Below are positions 1 to 13,071 of a stretch of 64,000 bases of DNA, piece after piece. The notes beneath the pieces were generated by a model, which was not told where the DNA came from, searched no databases, and worked only from the letters and a program-made list of their open reading frames with translations. The position numbers and the translations under genes were made by a program. Every line of letters begins with the position of its first letter. The stretch's first letter is position 1. The stretch comes from Sarcocystis neurona (taxonomy: Eukaryota > Apicomplexa > Conoidasida > Eucoccidiorida > Sarcocystidae): contig KL647292.1 in the NCBI GenBank assembly GCA_000727475.1, positions 4,473,132-4,537,131 of the forward strand. The letters run 5' to 3'.

Positions 1-2009
1 TTCCCGCAGAAGCTGCAGACCCACCACCCGCAACTCGAGCCCACGTGGCGACAGAAAAAGAAGCAGCAGTAGCGGCGGACGGGAAGAAGGAGACAGACAA
101 GGCCGAGGATCTACAGCTGCAGCCACAGCAGGGCAAGACAGCAGCACATGAAGAAGAAATGCTACATGCAAGCAGCAGCAGAAAAAGAAGGCCCCGGCAC
201 AACCCGAATAGGAAAGCCGCGAGGCAACGTAGGACTGGAGCATGCAGAGCAGCAATGTTCTTACGCCGTTAGGTGTCTCGTCCTCTCCCGTAGCAGCAGC
301 GGCCACTTGCTGCTGCAGCAGCTGAAGCTGCAGCAGCCGCTGCTTTTCAAGCCATTCGGCCCGAACTTTCTCCAGCACCGCTTCACGCTCACCCGGAGGC
401 GGGACGTAGTGAGTGATCTGCAGCAGCAGGAGCAGGAGCAGCACATGAAGCAGCGCAGCAAGTGCTGCCAGAGGACCAGCAGCAGCTCAATTCCCACGAC
501 CTCTTCTTCTCCTTTGCCGTCTGCTTTCTCTCCTTCAAAACGACGTTGCACGTGCACAACGGAACGGTTCAGCAGGAGGAGCTGTCTGCAGCCGCAACAG
601 CAGGGGCTCGACAGGGCTAGGCAACCGCGGCAGCACCAGCTGCAACAACAGCAACAGCTGCAACAGCAGCAACAGCTGCAACAGCAGCGACAGCTGCAAC
701 AGCAGCGACAGCTGCAACAGCTGCAACAGCAGCGACAGCTGCAACAGCAGCAACAGCTGCAACAGCAGCGACAGCTGCAACAGCAGCAACAGCTGCAACA
801 GCAGCAACAGCTGTAACAGCAGCAATAGCTGCAACAGCAGCAACAGCTGCACCAGCAGCAACACGAACAGCAGCAACAGCAACACCGCAGCAGCAACGCA
901 GGAGCTGGTGGAGCGTGACAGTTGCAGCAGCGGGCTTACCTGGCCATTTTCAAGTCTGTCGGACTTGTGGCGCTGCCAGTCTTCATATGCGTCCTTCAGA
1001 GCATTTACAGAGAGGACGATCAGCAGCGGCAGCGCTAGCGTAGGCACGCCGCTTGTAGTGGATATCTGCGTGCGACAGCAGCAGCAGGAACAAAACGGGA
1101 AAAACGGATGCGGGACGTAGTACCCCCCGTAGCAGTGCAGTAGAAGAGCAGCAGCAGCGCAGCAGCACCGGCGCCGCAGCAGTGCAACGACAGCAGCGCA
1201 ACAACAGCAGCAGCGCGCTTGAGGCACAGCAACGCAGCAGCCGCAGCAGCCCAGCGGAGCAGCGAGAGCGCAAGGGCGAAGCAAACAGAGCAGCTGCAGG
1301 CAGGACTTCGGACGGGTACGAAGGACTCCGTGGGAGAGCAGGCCACCTCTTCAGACGTTGTAGCAGCGCAGAAGAAGAAGCAGCAGCAGCCTGATCGGCA
1401 ACATTGCAGCAGCATCCGAATCTACAGTCCTGAGCAAGAATCTTCGAGAGGGGAGGTGGTAGCAAGAAGCAGCTGCAGCAGCAGCGGGAGCGCAGCAGTA
1501 GAGGCAGTGCCTTGGCGTCAGCAGCAGCAGCACCAGGAGCGCCTGAAGAAGCCGCACGAGCGGCGTAGCGTCGGCGGAGCCGTGCAGCACCAGCAGCAGC
1601 CGAAGAGGAGAGGCATGAGTAGTAGCATCTTTGCTAAAGCGGGAACAGCAGCGTCATGGCGGCAGCAACACCGCCGCCAATACGGCAGCAGCAGTAGTCG
1701 GCTCGCGCGGACCAGGCGTCCCAGCAAGTGCCAGTTGCAGCAGCGAAGCGCGGAACAGCACCAGGAGAGCCCCAGCAAGAGCAGAAGCACGAAGAGCAGA
1801 AGGAAGAAAATTACTTGAGGAATCATTTGAAGGAAGCATATCACTATAAAATAAATGTTAGAGACTTTGTGGAATTGCTCCCATAACGTTTTGAAGATGA
1901 AGTTCCAGACGGTGTACTTCGACGTCACGACTTCATTGCTGCCGGCTCGGCGGTCGCTCTTAAGCGCATGCAGTCCTCTGCCGGCGTGCTGCGGGGGCGT
2001 CTGTCCCAT
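1..2009 (-). CDS. P4-type ATPase (phospholipid flippase), N-terminal exons, 3' end beyond the window
   Basis: P4-ATPases flip aminophospholipids to the cytosolic leaflet of plasma, Golgi or endosomal membranes. Exon 1 (2009 down to 1815, start ATG at 2007-2009) encodes the family N-terminal signature TSKYTVWNFIFKTLWEQF, followed by SNIYFIVICFLQMIPQ, the start of membrane helix 1. It ends at CAA|gtaatt. Exon 2 (1065-940) begins after cgcag with ISTTSG and contains NALKDAYEDWQRHKSDRLEN, ending CAG|gtaagc. Both joins are phase 0 and rebuild the uninterrupted family sequence MIPQ-ISTTSG. A candidate exon 3 starts at 417 after ctgctgcag (ITHYVPPPGEREAVLEKVRAE), also phase 0, but it does not match the family and may be a lineage-specific insert. 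The catalytic DKTGT region would lie beyond position 1. The frame stays open upstream to 2288, so an earlier start is possible. The family call is firm; everything left of 940 is tentative. Confidence 0.85.
621..882. repeat. CAG/CAA tract built on a ctgcaacagcagcaacag-like unit
   Basis: Tandem 15-18 bp variants of CAACAGCAGCAACAGCTG fill this stretch. It lies between exon 2 and the candidate exon 3 of the flippase gene, so it is probably intronic. Every frame is open or nearly open on both strands (Gln, Ser/Ala, Leu, Cys), so long ORFs here are not evidence of coding. Confidence 0.9.
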
Positions 2010-3675
2010 ACAGATAATCCACGTGCCCTCCTGTGCACTTTGGCTCTCTTCTTCCGCAGCAGTGCCGGCCTCTTTTCCTTCGCCGTCTCCTCCCCGCTCT
2101 CCCAACCCCCCGCGCCTTGCTGCTGTTGCTTCTTCTTCGACTGCTGCGGCAGCAACCGCCGCCACAAACTCGCCGGCGCCATGATGCGCAGCACGGGACA
2201 ACAAAAAACGTCGACCCAGCAGGAGGACGACGGAAGAAAAAAAAGTCGCTGCTTCTCGCGCAGCAAGGACGGACGGGGTAACACACAAGGAGCGGCAGCA
2301 GCAGCACCGGCAGACGCAACAGCACTGCGGGCGTCACAAGAGCTACGGCGTGAAAGCGCTCGCCTCCGTCAGAAACGACAAACAGAAGCACAGCAGCAAC
2401 GCCCAGCAGAGAAAAAGTCGGGGGCTCATCTGCCGCCGCTGCTACGACGACGTCTCTTCATTGCTGCAGCTACCAGAAGCGAACCTCTGCACGAGTCTCT
2501 GCGTGTACAGAGGTGTGTTCGCATATCCTCCATGTCCACGCTTATATACACATATATGTGAATACATATGTATATATATCTATATATGTATATATATATG
2601 TACATGCGTGGGCGTGCAGGATATGCCAGCGAGTTCGCAAGCAGTCTAAGGTAGCCGGTGCCGCAGCACAGGGACGGATGGAACAGCAGCGAGAGGGAGG
2701 GACGGAGAAAGCAACAGTTTGAAGTATCGAGTCTTCTTGCACAGAAGGAGGAGAAGCAGCAGCAGAATGGACTCGCAGACTCTGCAAGAAGCGAGTTCTG
2801 GAGCGGGAGCGCGGAGACAACAAAGAGAAGCAGCAAACAACTCGGGCGGATGGCAGCACGGCCGCAGCAGCAGTCGCAGCAAAAACAAGATCTGCCCAGT
2901 ACCTCTGTGTAGGGGCCCTCCTCCTCGACCAGCAGCAACACTAGAAGTTCGTATCTGTTGCCCGCAATGTGTGGCTGCTGGGCTGCAAAGGTACTGCTGC
3001 GCCGTCGCAGGGCGTTTCCGCTGCTGGCGCGCTGGCGCTGCTTCGGCGTTGCGGCTGCAGCAGCAGAGCAGCAGCAGGAAGGGCGATCCCTCAGCGTTTG
3101 GCTGCGGAACTGCCACGCGATACAGCGCGACAGGTGGTCGTTTCAACGCTGGGGAAACCTACGTATTGGGGAAGGGAAGAACCTGCGACAAGGAAGAGAA
3201 GGCAGGAGAAGAACACGAAAGTATAGCAAGCACAAGAGAGTAGGGGGGGGAGAAGACGAGGAAGACGTCGACAGCGGGACACCGGCGAAGCACTCAGGAA
3301 GGCGGAAGAAGAAGAAACGAGAGGCCCGAGGGCCAGTAACTATATATATATATATATATATATGTACAGCCATACACACACACACATACACCAGTTGGTA
3401 TATGGACACATACATATGTATATACATAAGTGCATGTCTAATACATAAACCGGTAGACACCCATCTATAGTATACATACAGACACATACCGCTACAGAGA
3501 TATGAACATTGCGACACACACATATATTCATATATATACACGTACGTACGTCTGTATATATACACACACACACAGATGTATATGTATATATATACAGACA
3601 GATAGGTAGATAGATGCGTATTCATACAAGTATATACATATATATGTACAGATAGATGGATGCATATTCATACGA

Positions 3676-3720
<45 letters not shown>

Positions 3721-3751
3721 CAGATATAGACATACATATATATATATATAG

Positions 3752-3783
<32 letters not shown>

Positions 3784-5413
3784 AGAGAGAGAGACAGATA
3801 TAGATATATATATATATGTATATATATATAGAGAGAGAGAGACACACACACACAGATATATATATATATATAGAGAGAGAGACACAGATATAGATATATA
3901 TATGTATATATAGAGAGACACAGATATAGATATATATATATGTATATATAGAGAGACACAGATATAGATATATAGAGAGAGACAAAGAGATTGCGCCCCC
4001 CTGTTGGGTAACTCTTATGAATGCGTGGAAAAGAGACAGGCCTCTGCACGCAAGTATACGTATGTACAGGCCGATAGAAATGAACTTCACGGCCCTGTGT
4101 TGGCCCACGTATGTATACGGATGCAAGCAAACAGGTCTCGCTGGTTTCCACGAACACCACCTCCTCCGCACAGACGCCGGGGGGCCGGCACACTCTTGTG
4201 CGTCAGTCTGGGTGGTCGCTTTTTTCGTCCCTCCGTCTCTGTCGCTGCTGCGCTGCGTCTCCGAAGGGGTGGAGACGGACGCACCCGAGCCGCACACACC
4301 ACCGCAGCAGCGCAGGCCCCTCTCTCGCAGCGCAGGACGGGGGCCCTGCAGCAGTCTGTGCCGGGGCTCTCGGGGCTTCTGCTGTCTACACGCGACGCTG
4401 GTGCTGCTGTTGTGTCGCCCCCTGGGCCAGCCAGGCTCATCGCGGGTCACTCACGTGGGGCAGCGTCGTGTAAAACTGTCGTACGCAGGCCTCTGTCCAC
4501 ATGCCTACTACGGAGGGTAGTAGCCACGCAGAGGAGGGGTGTACGTACACTCCAGCGATACGTCGCTTCCTCTCTTTCTGAGGTGTGTCTATCCTGCGCT
4601 GCCCTAGAAAGCGTAGACACAAGTGGAAGTCTTCTAGACTGACGCAGCAGGGATCTCCTCTACTGCTTACAGAGAGAGAGAATAGACCACGTCGCCACAG
4701 TCGCATGCATATTCAGTCAAGCATTGACCTAGCTAGCGACGGATGCCAGGGGGCAGGCGAGCGACACACCGCTTCGCGCGGGGGGGAGCACACAAGCAGC
4801 AGCAGGTCACCTCTTCGTCAACGCAGGCATACGGCGGCAAAAGAACAGAGCCGGGTCTCAGCAACTCTCCCAGCCCCAACGTACAAATGCCGGAAACTAC
4901 TGCACAACGAAATATGTATATATATATGTATCACTGCATATATTTCTGTATATATGCGCGCATGTATATAGATATGTGAATACAAGTGTAAGCGTATGTT
5001 GAGAGACATATATAGGGATGTGCAAATATTGACGTGGTATTCCGCCCCGTGCTCAGACCAAATTCCATCGCGTTTGTCTATCTACTCAAATATATATATA
5101 TATATATATATATATCGCGTACATCCACGTAAACGCTGAGAACAAGAGAGAGACATGCATGCGGTTAGACCAGTAGCTAAGAAACTCGTTGCACAGATAC
5201 ACAAATGCATATATATTTACACGTATGTATAGAGAGATATGTGGATGCGACAGTTGACAGGTAAATAGAGAAGTAAAGAGAGAAGGACTGGTCAGCACGT
5301 GAAGACGTCTCTACACAGACAGACCTCCGTATGTCTGCCTGAGTGTGTGCGCGTATATGCAACAGCAGGCGGGCGCAAGACCGACAGCGCTCTCGCCAGA
5401 CACGAACCAGCTG
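2010..5413. other. Intergenic stretch, no supported gene
   Basis: Upstream of the flippase start the DNA has scattered CAG/CTG triplets (2100-3300), then a long AT/GA microsatellite block, then unique-looking sequence at 4000-4900 with ORFs in several frames. None shows a recognisable domain or consistent splice signals. The flippase promoter should lie near 2010-2600, but no motif could be assigned. Confidence 0.5.
3340..3990. repeat. Compound (TA)n / (GA)n / (CA)n microsatellite block
   Basis: About 650 bp of alternating TATATATG, (GA)n and (CA)n runs with a loose higher-order repeat of the form gagagacacagatatagatatatatatgtatata, repeated several times between 3830 and 3975. ORFs reading Tyr-Ile or Leu-Ser repeats across it are artefacts. 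Confidence 0.95.
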
Positions 5414-6226
5414 TCACACACCCTTCTGACTCTGCGTCCTGAGGTGTACGTACACTCGAGAACACACACACGCACACACAGGTCCTACGGCTGACTCCGT
5501 GCCTACGTAGTTGCGCATATATATACATATGTATGTACACTTCCGTACACACGCAAACACGTAGACACGCAGGGGAGACAAATATGTGTACGTACAGCTG
5601 CTATTTGCGCTCCTACTGCTTTCGCTGCTGCTGCTGCTGCTCCTGCCGCTCCTATTCCTCCTGCTGCTGGCGCCGCTCGCCTGCGGCCCTGTTGCAGCTG
5701 CTGCTGCCCCTCTGCATGTGGGGTGCTTCTTCACGTGCCGCTGGCGCTGCGCGTGTGTCCATGGGTCTGCTGCTGCTGCTGGCGCTGGACTTGCTGCTTC
5801 ACCCACCCACACGCGTGTGGCTTTCAGAGCTGCTTTCTGCTGCTGCAGGCCCATACCAAACACGTCTTGCTCTAGCAGTGGCGGCCTTTTTCCTTGCTTG
5901 CTATTGAATAATGCCCGTTGCTGCATTTCCGAACTCACCAGCACGTCCACCTGCGCCTCTCTGCTGCCGTCTCTGCAGTGGACGCAGCCGCCGCTGTTGC
6001 TCCTGCGGCGTCCTCTTGCGGCTTCGCTGCGCCTACTTCTACACGTCTGCCCCTCCAGCTCTCTCGTGCGTGCGGAAGAAGCCATCACGTCAGCGCTCTG
6101 CTGCAGCGTCTGTTCAGACTGTTCCTTCCAGCGTTGCTCTGTGTATACTCGCTGCTGGGAGATCTTGTAAGACTTACTGTAGCAGGTTCGAGGATCGTTC
6201 GCCGGCGCGTCACTCCTGTCCCCCAC
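5414..6226 (-). CDS. Candidate coding segment, unknown protein
   Basis: An open frame of about 270 codons with mixed, non-repetitive composition in its first 150 residues, for example EQRWKEQSEQTLQQSADVMA and SSEMQQRALFNSKQGKRPPL. It then degenerates into Ala/Ser runs and CA-repeat translation near 5500. The charged, Gln-rich start could be coiled coil. A donor-like GTGAGT inside it (around 5938) suggests that only part is exon. No family was recognised. Similar protein-like minus-strand segments occur at 6698-7153 and 7923-8510, so one multi-exon minus-strand gene may span 5.4-8.5 kb, but the splice chain could not be resolved. Confidence 0.25.
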   Translation of the reverse strand: MGDRSDAPANDPRTCYSKSYKISQQRVYTEQRWKEQSEQTLQQSADVMASSARTRELEGQTCRSRRSEAARGRRRSNSGGCVHCRDGSREAQVDVLVSSEMQQRALFNSKQGKRPPLLEQDVFGMGLQQQKAALKATRVWVGEAASPAPAAAADPWTHAQRQRHVKKHPTCRGAAAAATGPQASGASSRRNRSGRSSSSSSESSRSANSSCTYTYLSPLRVYVFACVRKCTYICIYMRNYVGTESAVGPVCACVCSRVYVHLRTQSQKGV

Positions 6227-9170
6227 TACAGACGCAGCTGCCTAATGCTGGTCCGGTTGCTGCTCTTGCTCCTTCGGCTGCTGCTGTTGCTGCTGCGAAG
6301 TCCGCTGCTGCTGCCGTTGATGCTGCCGCTGCCGCCGGTGTTGTGTGTGACGGCTCTCACACAGCTGCTGTTGTTGTTGCAGCGGCTGCCGCTGTCGCTG
6401 GCATGCGCCGACAGCACCCGGAGTATACATATACACCGCACGCCGGCACACAGACGGATGGGCAGCAAGAAGTGAAAAGCGGCCGCCCGGCTGCAAGAAA
6501 TCTTCAGCTGCTGCTTCGATCTTCACAGCTGCCGGGGCAACAGCAGGATGACGCCCTGAAGGAGAGGAGGAAAGACACATGCAAAAAAACTTGGTAAAAA
6601 GAAGAGACACGACGCCGGAGAAAGAGCCACACAAAGAGAGATAGAGAGACTACGGTCTCAGACGGTGCCCGCAGCCGGCGGCGGAGGGACGGAAGAACTA
6701 GAGAGCTGCAACTACTCCACAGGAGGCGGGGCAGCAGCAGCCGCTGGTGCTTCTCGCCGTCTCATCCTCCTCCTGCTGCTGCTCGTCACGCTCTCCGGCA
6801 GCTGCGCAGGCAAGCAAACAGGCGTCTGACGGGAGAGCGCACGAGAAAATAAATCGCCTTCGCCGCAGCAGCTGTTCATTCATTTCCTCCTCCGTATCCA
6901 CACCAGCACGCTGAACTGCGCCAGAGCTGGACAGAGGCCGGTCGCGCGCTAGCCGATCCGCTGCTGCTTTCCTGGAGAGAGGAGAAGGAGTCGAGAGCGT
7001 GGAAGAGGAGCAGCTGCTGCACAGCAGTTCTGCTGCGTCCTCTGTCCAGCGCAAAACACAAGGAAACATTTGCAGGCCTGTTTTTGCTGCAATTTCTTTG
7101 CGGCTGCAGGGGCTGTTACCGCGGCCGCCGGTAGTGCGAGGCGAGTGCGGCACTGCTGCTGCTTCTTCGGCGGTTGCTACTGGTGCTCTTGCTGTCGCAG
7201 GCGCTCTCTTGCTGTCGTCGCTGCTCTTGCAGCCGTTGTCGCCCGTAGGGGTGGTGGTAGTCTCCTATGCTGGGCGGTTGCTTGCCTGGCCGCTGTGCGC
7301 GCTCCTCGCGGAAGCGCGCCGCGCGTCCAGCCCAGCAGCCCGGAACGGCTGCGCGCGGCAGCCACACCCACACAGCAAAGCAGACAGAAGAAGAAGGTGC
7401 CGGAGGGCAACTGCTAGTCTTGTAGCCAGCTGCTGGTGTCGTCAGTGCGCTGCTGTCATCGCTGCTGCTGCTGCAGCACGCGACCGACGTCCTGCTGAGC
7501 AGGTAGGCTGTGCTGCTGAGCAGGTAGGCTGTGCTGCTGAGCAGGTAGGAAAGAAAAAAAGAGAACTCCGCTGCTGGGAGGCGGTCGGACAGGCTGCTCT
7601 CGGCAGGTGCCGCTCTTGTGCTACTGCTGCCCTGCTACGGGAGCTGTTCCTGCAGGTGTCCTGCTGCGGTGCAGCTCTGCCACGCTGTGGTATACACGAT
7701 GATAGCCCTGTGCGTGCCGGTCTTGCCACCAGACAGCAGCCGGCGCACACCGGCAGCAGCTGACGATGCAGTAGCAGCGCGCGGCAGGTGGGGGAGATGT
7801 GGCTTTTCCGCGCAGCAGCAGCACCACGTAGGAACTGTCGCTCCATCTGCTACTAGCACTTCACCAGCAGCAGCAGTCTGCCAGTAAACCGCAGCGACAG
7901 GAAGTGCGGGGGGCTGCAAAATCTACACGCAGGGGCGCCAAGAAGTCGTCGTCACAGACACACGCGTGGATGGAAACTGCTGGCGCCCGCTCTGCGAGCG
8001 AAGGAAGTGGCGCCGCACACATGCCGGTGTTGCAATGCTGACAGGATCGCTGCTGATGTCGCGGGTGCTGCAGTGCCGGTCACAGTTTTCTGCTCTGCCC
8101 TGCGGCCACGCGCGTCCTCCAGCCCCACCTGGTGTCGGTGTGTCGTCCGCACGACCTTTTACCGCTGCAACCACTGCGAAGTGGCTGGAGTGCCGCTGCT
8201 TGCCTGCAGCGCAGCCAGCCAGTAACCCGTCCGCCGCTCCAGCAACAGCAGCAGGCACAGCAGCAGTGGCTGGTGCCATAGGCCGCACAGGGCCACAGAG
8301 AACACATCTGCACCCAAGAGACATCCCCCGCTGCAGCTGTGGTACTCGCGTGCCGAAGTCTCTGCAGCTGCCATTGCTGCTGGCGAGCCCCGTCACTGCT
8401 GTGTCGTGTCCCTGTCGCAGTAATGTGTAGCCGCGCGGCTCCTCCTCTTCCTCACTGTTCTCAGTGCGGCAGAGGGTTATCGCTATAGATACATATACCG
8501 ATATTTGCAAGTGACCCCCGCTGCAGCGTCTTCTTGGTGAACCTGCTGAAGCTATTGTTGCCGCTCACGCTCGTGTGTCCGGTGTGGGACGGACGCGTAA
8601 GCGGCAGAGGACGACGCAACGGCTCGCGCGGCTACGCTGTTTTGTCGCGGCTGCTCAAGCTGCGCCGCAGTGACCCCCTCCCCCGCTCTCGTGTCCCTAC
8701 GGGCCGCTTGTAGCTGCTGCTGTTTGTTGTTATGGCGTCCCCCCGTCTGTTGCTGGTGCGTCTTCATCCTGTTACACCGTGGAGCAGAGTCGGCCGCTTC
8801 GGCGCATGCACCTGGACCCACCTACGCGGCGCTGCGACTGCTGCTGCTGCAGCTCGTTGTGAAAAACTCCTACCGGCGACGCTGCTGCGCTGTGAGACAA
8901 GATGTCGCCGCTCTGACGAGAAACTTCCCTCCTTACCTTCCTACTTGCCTTTTTGCTGTCCCGCTTCCAGCCTGCTGCGGTTGGGTGCTGCTGTTCCTTC
9001 TCTCTCCCTCTTTCAAGAAATGTGTACACTTCTGCAGCAGTCTCACTACGCCATCCCCGTCATACCCACTTCACGGCCTGCTGCAGCTGCGGCAGCCAGC
9101 GCGTGCGCCTTCCTCACTCTAGCCACCAGTGCGCCTCGTCCTCTTCTCCCCCTCCTCCTTCTCGTTCTTC
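6227..9170. other. CTG/CAG-rich stretch with unresolved coding potential
   Basis: GC-rich DNA with dense CTG triplets. Minus-strand frames at 6698-7153 (containing GAVQRAGVDTEEEMNEQLLR) and 7923-8510 (containing EEEEEPRGYTLLRQGHDTAV) look protein-like. CTG-rich DNA is open in most frames on both strands, so these are not called as genes. Confidence 0.3.
7490..7551. repeat. Three tandem copies of a 21-bp unit
   Basis: The unit gtgctgctgagcaggtaggct is repeated about three times in perfect register. On the plus strand it reads CAAEQVG per unit. Confidence 0.85.
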
Positions 9171-10349
9171 TCTAGGCAGAGTTCGCTCTATCCCACGCAC
9201 ATTTCCCCCTATTTCTGTATCCAACTCTTTGCGCGTCCAAGTGTCTGTGTGTGTGTGTGTACACGCGTATTCATGTAAAGCATACAGGACGGTCCCCTTC
9301 TTCACTGCAGCTCGTCGACCTGCCTCCGCAGGTGGCTCTGTGTGTGTGTGTGTATGTGTCCGTGGGTGGCTGTCTTTCAGAGGAGCGCTCTTCAAGCGTG
9401 TCTCCCGCTAAAAGCAAGTGACCCGAGAAAAGCTCTCGCAACACAAATAGGTCCATCCGGTCGCGAAGCTCTCACTCGTAAATGTAAGGACGTGTTCGGG
9501 GGGAAAGCGTGGATTTTTCTCTTTTCTTCAAACGTACGTGTGCGCATTCGCGCAGCAACATTTACATGAGCCGGGTCACGCACAGACACACAGAGAGGAA
9601 AGCGCATGCGCCGACGTCTGTGTTACACAGAGACAGAGAGACAGCAGCAGCAACAGGAGAACCGCTGGGATCGTCGACGAAGAACGGGAGTATTTCACCG
9701 TGCAGTTGTTCACGCCCTCGAAGAGAAGACAGTGACACAGAGAAAGTGGGATGGGAGAAGCGCAGGGAGCGAGACAAAGGGAGAAAAGCCGGTGGCGGTC
9801 CTCAAGCACCCACGAGCCGCGCCTCTCGAGAGAGCGCGAGACAGAGACAGGCAGCAGAAGGGGTGATATGTGCGCGTCTCTTTTCCCTCTGCAGGCAAAC
9901 GCATGCGTCCAGAGGACAGAGAAGGTCGCTTGCCACACACAGAAGCCAACAGCAAATATCCACCGTCCTGCAGACGAACAAGCCACGGAGGACGCTGCTG
10001 ACTCCTCCTTCAGGGTATAGTGCCCCTGGGTCTGCTGCCGCACTCCACGCGTCTCCTGCCCAGCTCTGCTCCTCCTCTTGCCTTTGCTGAAGGCCGGGTC
10101 CTTTGCGCCTTTCCCCCTTCGACGCACCCCTGCCTTCATCTCCTCCTTTTTCCGAGGCCTCGCAAACCTCGGGTTCTCTTCTCTCACACCTGGTAACCCA
10201 CCGAGCACTCCTCACGTCTTCAGCTTTTCTTGGGGCAGAGAAATGGCTCTTCCGCGACGTATACGGTAGTGGGGTTTCTTCTGGTGCCACACTCATACAC
10301 GTATACATATATATACACATATGTACAAAGATATACACATATGTATGCA

Positions 10350-10727
10350 TCTGTCTATGTATATGTACATATTTATTTACGCTAGTATACCCATATATAT
10401 ATATGTGTCTTAGAGCCTACATACGTATATATAAGAATACATACACGTATATCTGCCTATGTATAGAAATATATATTCCTTCACACGAGTATGCACATAT
10501 GTATGTGTATCTTACAGAACCTGTATATATGCGTGTATAGAAATGTGTATACATCTGTCTATATACGTATTTATTTACACAAATATACGTATGTGTGCCT
10601 ATAAACATATACATAAAAGAATACATACGTCTATGTATGTGTCTGTGTGTGTACATACCTATATATGTATATGTGTATATTTACTTGCACGAATATCTCT
10701 GTATGTATGTGTCTTAAAGCCTCACGA
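10350..10727. repeat. Degenerate minisatellite, units of roughly 90-110 bp, about 4 copies
   Basis: Recurring landmarks in order: ctgtctatgtatatgtaca, an atttatttac or ttccttcaca segment, tatgtgtctta(a/g)agcct, then aagaatacatac. Copies start near 10350, 10451, 10553 and 10629. Divergence is high and unit length varies. Confidence 0.6.
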
Positions 10728-10829
10728 GACTTGCCCTCTGCTCTCTATCTCTTCCTCTCCTCCTACACATATATGTACATATTTGTCGCTTTCCTTGAAG
10801 TTGATTTAGAAAGTCAGCTCTGCAAGAAC

Positions 10830-10860
<31 letters not shown>

Positions 10861-11089
10861 GGTGCATACATATATATATATGTATATGTATAGCGAGTGT
10901 AGGGCTGGCTTCTGTCTCCCGTCTTTGATGAACCGTCAGTAGTGAAACTGCGTGCTCGCTGGTTTTCGGCTCCTCGCTGCATGCCCCCGCGACAGCCCGT
11001 CCTCTTCGTCTCCTCCACCTTCTCCTGTGCGCAGCTGCCACGGGAGGCGCGCTTTTCTCATATATTTGTGACTGTTACACCTGTGTTCC

Positions 11090-11730
11090 GTTGCAGAGCT
11101 GTTTTCTCCTATATGTGTAGACTCACGTAAATTTGTATGTGTCTGTTAAATTGCAGAGCGGTTCCCCTCTATAGTAGTATGTTTCTCTCTACACAGGTAT
11201 AGATATCTGTATATATACGTGAGCATGTGTGTCTACGCATCAATATATATATGTGTATATCTTGGCAAGGCTGTTTCCTTATATGTATGTATATGCATGT
11301 GGTGGTGTGCGTGTGTCGTTGCATGGCCCCTTTTTTTATATACGCATATATATGTGAGTGGGTGTATGTCTATGTTTCCGCCGCTCTTTTGTTCTGTCTG
11401 TACACATCTATTTGCATGCGTGTGTGTGTCGCCTTGCACGGCTCTTCCCCTATACATATATGCATATGAATGTGTGTGTGTGTGTGTTTATAGGTACGTG
11501 TTTCTCCAGAGCTGCTTTCCTTTCTGTGTGTATATGCGTAAATATCTGAAAGTGTATACATAGGGTCTTGCACAAAGGTTTCCTCCTTACATATGTGCGT
11601 ATATATTGCAGAGCTTGTGTGCTTCACACACATATATGTAAGGGTTCATATATATATTCTCCTGTAGAGCTGTTTCTTATCAATAGATACGTGTGCGTAT
11701 ACATGATCTGCAGAACGGTGTTCCCCCGGG
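11090..11730. repeat. Degenerate minisatellite around the core TTGCAGAGCTGTTTCC
   Basis: The core appears with substitutions near 11092, 11150, 11260, 11317, 11428, 11505, 11567, 11606, 11661 and 11706. Each copy is followed by a TATATGTATATGTG-type tail. Spacing is irregular (about 40-110 bp) because the tail length varies. Confidence 0.65.
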
Positions 11731-12600
11731 TTTACGTCACCGAGCTGTATAGCGGCCACATCTGTAGGAGACGCCCAGTTAAATTTACATATATTTTCCA
11801 TCCGTCTCCCTTCTCCCTTTCTTTGTCCTTCCCTCTGTCTCGCGCCGTCTCCCGTCTCCCCGTCTCCCTTCCTCTCCGTCTGTTCCTCTCCACATCGAAG
11901 GCACCTACACAACTTCCTGTCTTACGTAGACCTTTGCTCGACCAAGTTTCGTTCAGCCGTTGTGGTCAAAATCCTTCCCTTGCTGCTTGTGCTGCTCCCC
12001 CGCCTGCACATGCCAGGAAGGAAAACGAACGAAGACTCGCCAAGGAGAGGTCACACCTGGCCGGCGCAGTCGCCGGTGCGGAGGCCGCCCAGCACCTGCA
12101 GGCGCACACATCCACGGAGACGCAGACAGACGGGAGAGTTGAGGAGACCGAAACAGTTCTCCGGTGTACGTACACCCGACTGTGTGCGGTGGGCAGGCCG
12201 CTGTGTGCTGTTGATTCGCGTCTTTCTTCAGACCCCACCCCCCTCGCAGATAACGCTTGGACACCCAGCAGCATATCGACACACGCCAGAAGAGAGATAT
12301 ATATACATATATATATGAGACATATATATACATATATATATAGGAGGCGTAGAAATACGTGCAGATACGTACACATATATGTAGAGAGACAAAAGGACAG
12401 AGAGAGGCAGACAGGTATAAATCTATCATGTGTCGAGCAGCAGGCAAGAACCACATACGCTTGCAGGCTTCACTTTTGCTGGTGTACATGTGTATGTCTA
12501 CGTAGGTCGGGCAGAGGGAGACAGGGGTCCAGAGACCGGCGATGGGGAGCAGGAAGTGGAGACAGAGAGATAGGGCCGTGGGGTAACGCGCCGGCAGCAA

Positions 12601-13039
12601 CAACACTCGAAGCAGCAGCACAGACAGCAGCCCACTAGCAGCAGCCTCTCGGCGGCAGCAGCAGGAACAGCAGCAGCAGCACCACGAACAGCAGCAGCAA
12701 CATCACGCGCAGCATCAGCAAGAGCAGCAGCAGCATCGGCAACAACGTGAGGACCAGCAGCAACAGCAGCAGCGACAGTAACAGCAACAAGAGCTGCATC
12801 AGCAACAGCAGCAGCAGCACCGTGAGCAACAACAACAACAGCAGCAGCAGCAACGACAGCGCAGCAGGTCCGCCGGCCATCTGCCTTCGGAGCAGGAGGT
12901 TGGTGCATCCCCCGCACGGCGGACTACGAGGGCTGCAGCAGGCGGTGCGCATCACTTGTAGAATCAGAAGGACAGCAGGACAGAGTTGAGTAGCGCGACC
13001 GGGCAGTGTGTGCTCGAACAACAGCAACAGCAGCAGCAA

Positions 13040-13071
<32 letters not shown>

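Larger units (their letters stand above)
9171..12600. other. Intergenic stretch rich in TATATG/GTGTGT repeats, no supported gene
   Basis: No frame carries a recognisable domain. The interval holds microsatellites and two degenerate minisatellites listed separately (10350-10727 and 11090-11730). Long frames such as the plus-strand one at 11568-12638 translate to compositionally odd peptides and are not supported. Confidence 0.5.

Noticed and set aside
621..882. CRISPR-like regular array
   Set aside because: The units are short CAG/CAA microsatellite variants with no distinct spacers, in a eukaryotic intron.
3143..4193. Long Tyr/Ile/Leu/Ser ORFs
   Set aside because: They are translations of TA, GA and CA microsatellites and are open on both strands.
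5950..6226. Tektin-like coiled-coil exon
   Set aside because: The Gln/Glu-rich sequence suggested it, but no tektin signature or continuing exon was found.
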